Shown here: in pieces, positions 1-7,136 of the stretch
How the letters are laid out: every line of letters starts with the position of its first letter
How positions within the stretch are numbered: the first letter of the stretch is position 1
Source of the DNA: DATBLY01 sp963705545
GTDB lineage: Bacteria > Actinomycetota > UBA4738 > HRBIN12
Length of the DNA: 64,000 nucleotides
Assembly (NCBI GenBank): GCA_963705545.1
Contig: CAVPJX010000001.1
Coordinates: 434,001 to 498,000, forward strand
Direction: 5' to 3'
Notes under the pieces: model-generated
Database searches by the model: none
What the model saw: only the letters and a program-made list of their open reading frames with translations
What the model was told of the DNA's origin: nothing
Program-made: the position numbers and the translations under genes

Positions 1-310
1 CGACGAGACACCCGCGCGGGTGCCGGCGCCGCGAGCCTCGGAAGCGCAGCAGGCGCCGCCCGGCGATCGCGGCCGGCGGGCGGACGAGGACCGCGTCCTT
101 CACCCGGCGGCGGAGGGGCGACGCGGGGTCGGCGGCCACCACCATCCCGACCGCGCGGGCGAACCGCCGCAGCCGGCGTCGCGAGCCACTCTCCTGGACC
201 AGGAGGATGTCGGGGGCGAGCGCGCCGACGGTCGCCGCGACCGCCGCGACGCCCGCACGGAGCCCGTGAACGTTGTACGTGACGACGCGCAGCCGGGTCG
301 ATCCGCTCAC
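1..310 (-). CDS. endonuclease/exonuclease/phosphatase family protein (N-terminal part, runs off the window)
   Basis: Only the first 103 codons are in the window; the gene continues past position 1. The visible protein opens with LRVVTYNVHGLRAG and continues to APDILLVQE. These are the first two signature motifs of the EEP fold (Asn near strand 1 and the metal-binding Glu of the LLVQE motif), shared by DNase I, exonuclease III and sphingomyelinase-type phosphodiesterases. The GTG start overlaps the TGA of the upstream carbamate kinase gene by 4 nt (GTGA), so the two are probably translationally coupled. The substrate cannot be predicted because the C-terminal catalytic His/Asp motifs are outside the window. 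The family is fairly sure, the function unknown. Confidence 0.75.
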   Translation of the reverse strand, partial: MSGSTRLRVVTYNVHGLRAGVAAVAATVGALAPDILLVQESGSRRRLRRFARAVGMVVAADPASPLRRRVKDAVLVRPPAAIAGRRLLRFRGSRRRHPRGCLV

Positions 311-1254
311 GCGGGCGGGTCCGGCACGATCTCGGTGCCGGCCTCGCCCCGCAGGGCGGCCGGCGCCACGTCGAGCTCGGCGATGACCGCCCGGACCCCG
401 CCGGCGTCGAGGAAGTTCAGCGCGGCCTGGACCTTCGGACCCATCGAGCCCGCGCCGAACTCGCCCTCGTCCATCAGCGCTCGAGCGTCGCTCGTCTGCA
501 GGCGATCGATGTCCTCGGGGTAGAGCGACCCGTACCCGCGTTGGACCTTGGGCACGTCGGTGAGGATCAGCAGGACCGACGCCTCCACCTCCGTCGCCAG
601 GATCGCCGCCGCGAGATCCTTGTCGACGACGCCCTCCCGGCCGATCAGCCGTGGCCCGTCCTCGATCACCGGCACCCCGCCGCCGCCGGAGGCGATCACG
701 ATCGTCCCGTCCGCCACGAGCCGCTTCGCGATCGGCGTCTCGACGATCGAGTACGGAGCCGGGCTCGGCACCACCCGGCGCCATCCACCGTGAGGGTCGG
801 CCTTCATCACGTAGCCTCGTTCCCGCTCGAGGGCGCGAGCCTCCGTCTCCTCGTAGAAGGGCCCCACGTACTTCGTCGGGTTGGCGAATGCCGGATCGTC
901 CGGACGCACCCGGGTGAGGGTGAGGATCGTCGCTACCGGACGTTCCATCCCACGCTCGAAGAAGACGTCGCCGATCGTGACCTGGAGCAGGTACCCGATC
1001 TGTCCCTGGCTCTCGGCGCCGCAGACGTCGAGCGGCATCGGGTTGACGAGGTCCTTCGCGGCTTCCTGCTGCAGGAGGATCCGGCCGACCTGTGGGCCGT
1101 TCCCGTGCGTGAGGACGACCTCCCAGCCCTCCGCCGCGATGTCGGCGATCCGCTCCGCCGCGGCTCGGCAGGCGCGGTACATCTCCTCGAACGTGTCGGC
1201 CGCGCCTCGCCGCAGGAGGGCGTTGCCCCCGAGGGCGATCACGACGCGGTCCAT
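307..1254 (-). CDS. arcC: carbamate kinase
   Basis: 315 aa, the usual length for carbamate kinase (ATP + carbamate <-> ADP + carbamoyl phosphate, cytoplasmic). The N-terminus VVIALGGNALL is the amino-acid-kinase glycine motif; LTHGNGPQVG, GAESQGQIGYLLQ and the late ASGGGGVPV segment are characteristic of ArcC. The ATG lies 22 nt after the stop of the cyclic-2,3-DPG-synthetase-like gene, and its own stop overlaps the next start. No arginine deiminase or ornithine carbamoyltransferase gene is nearby, so the classical arginine deiminase operon is absent. The enzyme may instead make ATP from carbamoyl phosphate produced in purine or ureide breakdown, which is inference. Confidence 0.93.
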   Translation of the reverse strand: MDRVVIALGGNALLRRGAADTFEEMYRACRAAAERIADIAAEGWEVVLTHGNGPQVGRILLQQEAAKDLVNPMPLDVCGAESQGQIGYLLQVTIGDVFFERGMERPVATILTLTRVRPDDPAFANPTKYVGPFYEETEARALERERGYVMKADPHGGWRRVVPSPAPYSIVETPIAKRLVADGTIVIASGGGGVPVIEDGPRLIGREGVVDKDLAAAILATEVEASVLLILTDVPKVQRGYGSLYPEDIDRLQTSDARALMDEGEFGAGSMGPKVQAALNFLDAGGVRAVIAELDVAPAALRGEAGTEIVPDPPA

Positions 1255-1276
1255 CGTCGCCTCCGTCGCGGGCCGG

Positions 1277-2590
1277 CTACAGCACCGGCTTCAGGATGTC
1301 CTCGAGCTGCGGTGAGTCGGGCAGGACCTCCAGGTCGTACCGGACCCGTACCGCCGGCTTCGAGATGTTGATCACGCGCCGGAGGTCGATCGGCGTGCCG
1401 ATCACCACCAGGTCGACGTCCGCGGCGTCGATGATCTTCTCCATCTCGGCGAGCTGGCCGTCCGAGTACCCCATCGCCGGCAGCACCGGCCCGACGTCGT
1501 ACTTGCGGAACGTCTCCTCGATCGTGCCGACCGCCCAGGGCCGGGGGTCGACGACCTCGGTCGCCCCGTGCGCACGCGCGGCCACCACGCCCGCGCCGAA
1601 CTTCATCTCGCCGTGCGTGAGGGTCGGTCCGTCTTCGATCACGAGCACGCGCTTGCCGGCCACGGCGTCCGGATCGTCGACCGTCACGCGGCTGTTGGCC
1701 CTCACGACCGTCGCCCCGGGGTTCACGTCGTGGATCGTCGTGCCCAGCTGCGCCATCTGCTCAGGGGTAGCGGAATCCACCTTGTTGATCAAGATCACGT
1801 CCGCCATGCGCAGGTTCGCTTCGCCGGGGTGGTACCGCAGCTCGTGTCCCGCTCGCAGCGGGTCGGCCACGACCAGGTGCACCGTGGGCCGGTAGAACGG
1901 CAGGTCGTTGTTGCCGCCGTCCCACAACAGCACATCGCACTCCGCCTGGGCCTGCTCGAGGATGTCGCCGTAGTCCACGCCTGCGTAGATCACGGTCCCG
2001 GACGTGATGTGTGGCTCATACTCCTCGCGCTCCTCGATCGTCGTGTCGAAGCGCTCGAGGTCCTCGATCGCCCCGTAGCGCTGGACGCGCTGCGCCAGCA
2101 GGTTGCCGTACGGCATCGGATGCCGGACCGCGACGACCGTCTTCCCCGCGTCCCTCAGCGCGCCGGCGATCGCGCGCGTCGTCTGGCTCTTGCCCGCGCC
2201 GGTGCGGACGGCGCAGACCGCGACGACGGGAACCTTCGCCTCCAGCATCGTGGCCTCGGCCCCGAGGAGCAGGAAGTTCGCCCCCGCGGCGATCGCCTCG
2301 CTCCCTTTGTGCATCACGTACTCGTGCGAGACGTCCGAGTACGAGAACACGACGTCGTCCACCGAGAGGTCATGGATCAGCCTCGCGAGCTCGGATTCGT
2401 CGTGGATCGGGATCCCGTCCGGATAGGCCTGACCGGAGAGCTCCGCCGGGTAGGTCCGGTCGTCGATGAACGGGATCTGCGTCGCCGTGAACGCGACGAC
2501 CTCGGTGTCCGGATCGTCGCGGTACACGGTGTTGAAGTTGTGGAAGTCGCGGCCCGCGGCTCCCATGATCAGGACACGTCGTTTCGCCAT
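1277..2590 (-). CDS. cyclic 2,3-diphosphoglycerate synthetase-like P-loop NTPase
   Basis: 437 aa. The N-terminal Rossmann-like part (RRVLIMGAAGRDFHNFN) is followed by a P-loop, RTGAGKSQTT (residues about 129-138), then VLLWDGGNNDLPF and an NKVD motif, the order seen in proteins annotated as cyclic 2,3-diphosphoglycerate synthetase (Cpgs) and their bacterial relatives. The archaeal enzyme closes 2,3-DPG to its cyclic form; in bacteria the true reaction is poorly known. I chose the ATG at 2590 over an upstream in-frame start because a good ribosome binding site (GGAAGGA) lies just ahead and the protein begins directly at MAKRRVLIMG. It is followed by arcC after 22 nt, a pairing that suggests a shared catabolic role. 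Confidence 0.8.
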   Translation of the reverse strand: MAKRRVLIMGAAGRDFHNFNTVYRDDPDTEVVAFTATQIPFIDDRTYPAELSGQAYPDGIPIHDESELARLIHDLSVDDVVFSYSDVSHEYVMHKGSEAIAAGANFLLLGAEATMLEAKVPVVAVCAVRTGAGKSQTTRAIAGALRDAGKTVVAVRHPMPYGNLLAQRVQRYGAIEDLERFDTTIEEREEYEPHITSGTVIYAGVDYGDILEQAQAECDVLLWDGGNNDLPFYRPTVHLVVADPLRAGHELRYHPGEANLRMADVILINKVDSATPEQMAQLGTTIHDVNPGATVVRANSRVTVDDPDAVAGKRVLVIEDGPTLTHGEMKFGAGVVAARAHGATEVVDPRPWAVGTIEETFRKYDVGPVLPAMGYSDGQLAEMEKIIDAADVDLVVIGTPIDLRRVINISKPAVRVRYDLEVLPDSPQLEDILKPVL

Positions 2591-2731
2591 CGTTCCGTCC
2601 TTCCGGGAGAGATGTGATACGCGAGGGGCTCCGATGGATCCGCCGCCCCGCTCTTCGCCGCCGAGCCTACCCCGAACCGTCAGGGAGCGCATCGACCGGG
2701 CGACCCGCGATGGCCGGGTCAGGCGACCGGC

Positions 2732-3569
2732 TCAGGCGGCCGGGTCGGACGCCGGTATCCATCTCCGATCCGCCACGCGGCCGAACGGCTCGGCGAAGTG
2801 CGGTACGCAGACCGCGAGATCGCCCTCGGCCGCCTCCAGCAGCAACCTCGCGCGCGTCTCGATCCCCATCCCGGGTTCGTCATCGTGCGTGGACGGCCAC
2901 TCGGGGTGCGCGACCTGGAACGGGTGGTGCAGCGCGTCGCCGGTGATCAGGAGCTCCTCCCCCTCGGAGGTGAGCCGGACCGCGCGGTGCCCCGGGGTAT
3001 GGCCCGGCGCGTGAACCAGTCGGAGGCCGGGAACGACGTCGTGATCGGCCGCCACCACGTCGAGCCGATCCCGGTCGGCGACCGGGCGGACCGAGCGTTC
3101 GAAGGCGGCCCGGTCGTCCGGATCCTCGGCGTTCAGGAACGCCTCCCAGTCGGCGGGGTGCGCGTGATACGTCGCGTATGGGAACAGCGGCTCGCCCTCG
3201 ACCGTCGCGCCCGCCGACGTGATCGAGATGCAGGTGGGTGAACACGACGTGGTCGATCGCGCCCGGCGTCACGTCGACCAGGGCGAGCTCGCTCACGAGC
3301 GCGCCCTCGACCGGACCCCAATCCTCGGGCGCCCCCTCCCCGATCCCGGTGTCCACGAGCACCACGCTGCCGCCGAGCTGCACGACGAACGCGTGGACGT
3401 GGTAGTTCCACGCGTGCTCGCCGACGAACGCCCAGGGATAGGCCGCACGGTACGGCCCCCAGCCTTCCTCGAGCTCGACGGGGAACGCGTCGGCCATGGG
3501 GAACGGCACCCGGGCGTCGCAGAGCGGCACCACCTCGGCTCCCCCGATCCGCAGCGGCTCGTGCGGCAC
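2732..3569 (-). pseudogene. MBL-fold metallo-hydrolase, interrupted by one frameshift
   Basis: The first about 120 codons encode a metallo-beta-lactamase-fold start with the zinc motif THLHLDHVG (HxHxDH, residues 111-119). Directly after it the frame is lost, around position 3212 inside GGCGGGCGCG. The rest of the fold continues in another frame: EGEPLFPYATYHAH, then HAPGHTPGH, TGDALHHPFQ and the stop at 2732. Removing one base would give a 278-residue protein of normal family length. The GTG start lies exactly 6 nt after a TAGGGT hexamer (3576-3581), fitting a leaderless transcript. Both halves keep every expected motif, so a one-base sequencing error in a G/C run is as likely as a true pseudogene. 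Substrate unknown (lactonase- or glyoxalase-type hydrolases share this fold). Confidence 0.8.
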
Positions 3570-3601
3570 GCGGCGACCCTACCGCTCACGCGGGGCAAGA
3601 C

Positions 3602-4228
3602 CTAGCGTTCCTCGAGGTCCGCCACCTCGTCGATGTCCCGGAGGGTGCGACCGGCCGGATCGATCGCCGCCCAGGTTTCGCGGTCGACACCGAGGGCGTC
3701 GAGCGAACGCAGCAGCGCCCGCAGGGACCGCTCCCCCGCCGCCGTCAGCTCCCGGGCGACGATCCGTGCCCGATCGGTCTTCAGGGCGGCGGGCAGCGGC
3801 CGGATGCCCTCGCCGTCATCGAGGGCGACGGCCTCGTCGCACCCGATCGAGAGCCGCTCGAGGAGGTCGTCCAGGAGCGCCGGCACGAGGTCGGGCATGT
3901 CCCCTCCGGCGACGAGCGCGACCTCGGTCGTCGTGGCATCGAGCCCCGCGAGCACGCCCACCAGCGGCCCCAAGCCCTCCTCGGGATCGATCACGACGCG
4001 GAGCCGGTGCGGGACCAAGCGGCCGAGCGCCTCCGGCCCGGTCACGGGGTCGGCCGGATCGCGACCGGGAGCGAGCACCACGACGACGTCCTCGCAGAGG
4101 CCGCCCAGGAGGGATACGGCGTGATGGAGCAGCGGGCGGCCGCGGTAGGGGACCGAGAGCTTGTCGCCACCGAACCGCGCGGAGCGGCCGCCCGCGAGCA
4201 CGATCCCGGTCACCCCTCGGACCGCCAC
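3602..4228 (-). CDS. mobA: molybdenum cofactor guanylyltransferase
   Basis: 208 aa. It attaches GMP to molybdopterin to form the MGD cofactor used by DMSO-reductase-family enzymes such as formate dehydrogenase. The nucleotidyltransferase signature LAGGRSARFGGDK (residues 11-23) and GGDMPDL (108-114, the metal-binding Asp) are both present. The GTG start lies 22 nt downstream of the stop of the formate dehydrogenase iron-sulfur subunit, so it probably belongs to the same transcription unit. In many actinobacteria a DUF6457 domain is associated with MobA; here a separate DUF6457 gene lies at 12472-12738. Confidence 0.92.
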   Translation of the reverse strand: MAVRGVTGIVLAGGRSARFGGDKLSVPYRGRPLLHHAVSLLGGLCEDVVVVLAPGRDPADPVTGPEALGRLVPHRLRVVIDPEEGLGPLVGVLAGLDATTTEVALVAGGDMPDLVPALLDDLLERLSIGCDEAVALDDGEGIRPLPAALKTDRARIVARELTAAGERSLRALLRSLDALGVDRETWAAIDPAGRTLRDIDEVADLEER

Positions 4229-4250
4229 GGGCCCGATAGCCTGAGACAGA

Positions 4251-5249
4251 CTAGGTTCCCCCTCCGGACGCCGCTCCTCGTTCGCGCCGCTTCCGTGCCG
4301 CGGGGTCGTCGCCCTTGCGGGCCTGTACGAACGCGTACCCGAACCGCCCCTTGATGCACAGGTGTCCGTTCGTCACGTCGTTATCCCAGGGCGAGGTCAC
4401 CTTCACGATCCGGTCGTCCTGCACGTGGAGCTCCAGCTCGCAACCGACGCCGCAGTACGGGCAGATCGTGTCGGTCACGGTCTGCTCCGCCTCGTCCCAC
4501 GTGCCGGCCTCGCGCATCTCGTGCTCGGTGCGGAACATCAGCGCGCCCGTGGGGCATACGCCGATGCAGTTGCCGCAGTAGACGCAGGCCGACTCGCCGA
4601 GCGGCACCGCGTACTCGGTCGAGATCCGTGCGTCGAAGCCGCGCCCGGCGACCGCGATCGCGAACGTGTTCTGCGCGTCGACACCGCACGCCTCGACGCA
4701 CTTGTAGCAGAGGATGCACCGCTCGTAGTCGCGGACGTAGAGCTCGTTGTCGATCTTCACCGGCTGCGCGACGGTCTCCGCCACCAGGGGCTCCGGGGCA
4801 TCGTGGTGCCCGGGTTCCCGCGTGTCGCGCTCACCCGCCGGGAGCGGCTCCATCCGCGCGCCGAACCGGTCCGGATCGGTCTCGTACTCCGCCATCCACC
4901 GGGGCACGTCGGGCGACATCAGTTCGACGTCGACGCTCGACGCGAGGAACTCCATCACGAGCCGGCGGGAGTGACGCACCCGATCGGAGTCGGTGCGCAC
5001 GACCATCCCCGCCTCCGCGGCGCGCGAGCAGGCGGGAACCAGCGTACGGGACCCCTCGACCTCGACCACGCAGACCCGGCAGGCGTTGATCGGGGTGAGG
5101 TTGTCGGCGAAACACATCGTGGGGGTGTCGATCCCCTCGGCCCGGCACGCCGCGAGGATCGTCTCTCCCTCCGGCACGCGCACCGCGCGTCCGTCGACCT
5201 CCAGGTCGATCAGGCGACGGGGCGGCGCGACCGGGACCGGCTCGCTCAC
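4251..5249 (-). CDS. formate dehydrogenase iron-sulfur subunit (detached N-terminal part of FdhA)
   Basis: 332 aa. It matches the N-terminal third of NAD-dependent formate dehydrogenase alpha chains. In order: a 2Fe-2S ferredoxin domain (C46, C57, C60, C74), two [4Fe-4S] clusters (C178/181/184/188 and C222/225/228/232) and the molybdopterin-oxidoreductase Fe4S4 domain (C263, C266, C270, C298; CPYCGVGC...GHLCIKGRFG). That last domain normally sits on the same chain as the Mo/W site; here the protein ends about 30 residues after it and the catalytic chain is a separate gene. There is no cysteine between residues 75 and 177, so the NuoG-type His-Cys3 cluster appears absent. The GTG at 5249 overlaps the TGA of the nuoEF-like gene (GTGA); a longer upstream reading would lie within that gene. 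Confidence 0.88.
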   Translation of the reverse strand: MSEPVPVAPPRRLIDLEVDGRAVRVPEGETILAACRAEGIDTPTMCFADNLTPINACRVCVVEVEGSRTLVPACSRAAEAGMVVRTDSDRVRHSRRLVMEFLASSVDVELMSPDVPRWMAEYETDPDRFGARMEPLPAGERDTREPGHHDAPEPLVAETVAQPVKIDNELYVRDYERCILCYKCVEACGVDAQNTFAIAVAGRGFDARISTEYAVPLGESACVYCGNCIGVCPTGALMFRTEHEMREAGTWDEAEQTVTDTICPYCGVGCELELHVQDDRIVKVTSPWDNDVTNGHLCIKGRFGYAFVQARKGDDPAARKRRERGAASGGGT

Positions 5250-7126
5250 GAGCCCGCCCCCGTGAAGACCCCGAGACGGCGCACCGCTGAGGCGATCGCG
5301 CTTGCGGCGGTCTGGCCGAGGCCGCAGATCGACGCGTCGCGCATCACCTGGCCGATCTCGCCCAGCAGGGCGAGCTCCTGCTCCCGCGAGCCGACCTCCC
5401 GCCGCGCCACCAGCCGGTGCAGGGCCTCCTCCTGACGGACCGTGCCGACGCGGCACGGCACGCACTGGCCGCACGACTCATCGCGGAAGAACGCGGCGAT
5501 CCGCAGGCACAGATCCACGAGGTCCACCCCGTCGTTGCAGACCATCACGACCCCGGAGCCGAGCGTGTACCCGCCCGCCCGGGCGTCCTCGAACGTCATC
5601 CGCAGGTCCAGGTCGTCCGGTCCCACGAAGCCGCCGGCCGCCCCGCCGAGCAGGATCGCCTTCGGCACCCCCTGGATGCCCCCGGCGAGGTCGAGCATCT
5701 CCCCCAGGGTGACGCCGTGCTCGGCCTCGTACACGCCCGGGCGCGCGACGTGCCCCGACACGCAGAACAGCCGCGGGCCCGTCGAGCCCTCGGTGCCGAT
5801 GCGGGAGTACGCGGCGCCGCCGACGCGCAGGACCTCGAGGACGTTGATCAGGGTCTCGACGTTGTTGATGCCGGTCGGCTGCCCGAACAGCCCCCGCTGC
5901 ACCGGGAAGGGGGGCTTGTTCCGGGGCTCCCCGCGCTTGCCCTCGATCGAGTTGAACAGCGCCGTCTCCTCGCCGCAGATGTAGGCGCCGGCGCCGCGCC
6001 GGAGCTCGATCTCGAACCCGAACCCGTGGCCCATGACGTCGTCGCCGAGGAACCCGTGCCGCCGGGCCTCGACGATCGCGTGCGCGAGCCGTTCGGTCGC
6101 GAGCGGGTATTCGCCCCGGACGTACAGGTAGCCTCGCTCGCTCCCCGTGGCGAAGCCCGCGATCGTGAGCGCCTCGATCACCGCGAAGGGGTCGTGTTCC
6201 ATCAGGACGCGGTCCTTGAAGGTCCCGGGCTCGGACTCGTCCGCGTTGGCCACGAAATGATGAGGACGGACCGGCTGCTCGGCGACCGCCTTCCACTTGA
6301 CCCCCGTCGGGAACGCCGCGCCGCCGCGCCCCAGGAGCTTGGCGTCGGTGACCTCTCGGATCACGCCCTCGGCACCGAGCTCGATCGCGCGGCGCAGGGC
6401 CTCGTACCCGCCTTGGGCCCGGTAGTCGTCGATCGATGCGGGATCGACGCGGCCAACCCGTCGGAGGAGCCGGAGCCCGGCCCTCCCGGGCTCGTCCCAG
6501 GTCTGCGGGGCGGAGGGGGCGTCGGGGTCCGTGGGACGGGCGAACCCGGACACGTTGACACCGTCGAGGAGCTGGCGGACCTCGGCGATGGAGACGTCGC
6601 CGACCGCGGTGTCCGCGACCTCGGCCCCCGACCGTTGGACGAGGGCCGCGGGCGCACGCTCGCACATCCCCAGGCACGGGCTGCGCAGCCACGTGGTCGC
6701 GCCCTCGCCCACCGGCGCCCCGGGCGGCCCGACGGTCGCCTCGAGCTCCCGCCCCAGGACGTCGCCGCCGAGGCGGCACGCCAGGTCGTCGCACACGTGG
6801 ACCACCGTCGCCGGGCGCGGCTCCACGCTGAGCATCGCGTAGAACGTGGCCACGCCGTAGGCCTCGGCGGGCGGGACGGTCAGGCGGCGGCAGACGTAGT
6901 TCAGGCCGCCGCGGCTGATCCAACCCGTGCGGGCCTGGAGCGCGTGCAGGGCCGGCAGCAGCAGGTGACGGCGCTCGCGCGCCGCGCGCCCGCCATGGGC
7001 GACGCGTGTCTCGCGCGCCGGGTAGCCGGCACCGCCGTCCCAGCCGGTCTCGGGCGGACCGAGCAGCGCGTCCACGGCCTCCCGCTCGTCCTCGGTCGGG
7101 ACCGCGTCCATCAGCTTCAGGTCCAC
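5246..7126 (-). CDS. NADH dehydrogenase-type NuoE-NuoF fusion, diaphorase subunit of formate dehydrogenase
   Basis: 626 aa. Residues 1 to about 185 are a NuoE-like thioredoxin-fold domain with the 2Fe-2S ligands C112, C117, C151 and C155. Residues about 215-626 are NuoF: the FMN/NADH region LLGRGGAAFPTGVKW (264-278), FVANADESEPGTFKDR (291-306), AYICGEETAL, and the N3-type [4Fe-4S] ligands C552/C555/C558 (SCGQCVPC) plus C601. It passes electrons between the iron-sulfur subunit and NAD(P)(H). EF fusions occur in NAD-linked formate dehydrogenases and [FeFe] hydrogenases. Start GTG at 7126 follows GGGAGG by 6 nt and lies 10 nt after the stop of the catalytic gene, so the three genes are one operon. 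Electron bifurcation with ferredoxin is possible but not shown. Confidence 0.9.
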   Translation of the reverse strand: MDLKLMDAVPTEDEREAVDALLGPPETGWDGGAGYPARETRVAHGGRAARERRHLLLPALHALQARTGWISRGGLNYVCRRLTVPPAEAYGVATFYAMLSVEPRPATVVHVCDDLACRLGGDVLGRELEATVGPPGAPVGEGATTWLRSPCLGMCERAPAALVQRSGAEVADTAVGDVSIAEVRQLLDGVNVSGFARPTDPDAPSAPQTWDEPGRAGLRLLRRVGRVDPASIDDYRAQGGYEALRRAIELGAEGVIREVTDAKLLGRGGAAFPTGVKWKAVAEQPVRPHHFVANADESEPGTFKDRVLMEHDPFAVIEALTIAGFATGSERGYLYVRGEYPLATERLAHAIVEARRHGFLGDDVMGHGFGFEIELRRGAGAYICGEETALFNSIEGKRGEPRNKPPFPVQRGLFGQPTGINNVETLINVLEVLRVGGAAYSRIGTEGSTGPRLFCVSGHVARPGVYEAEHGVTLGEMLDLAGGIQGVPKAILLGGAAGGFVGPDDLDLRMTFEDARAGGYTLGSGVVMVCNDGVDLVDLCLRIAAFFRDESCGQCVPCRVGTVRQEEALHRLVARREVGSREQELALLGEIGQVMRDASICGLGQTAASAIASAVRRLGVFTGAGS

Positions 7127-7136
7127 GCGGCCTCCC

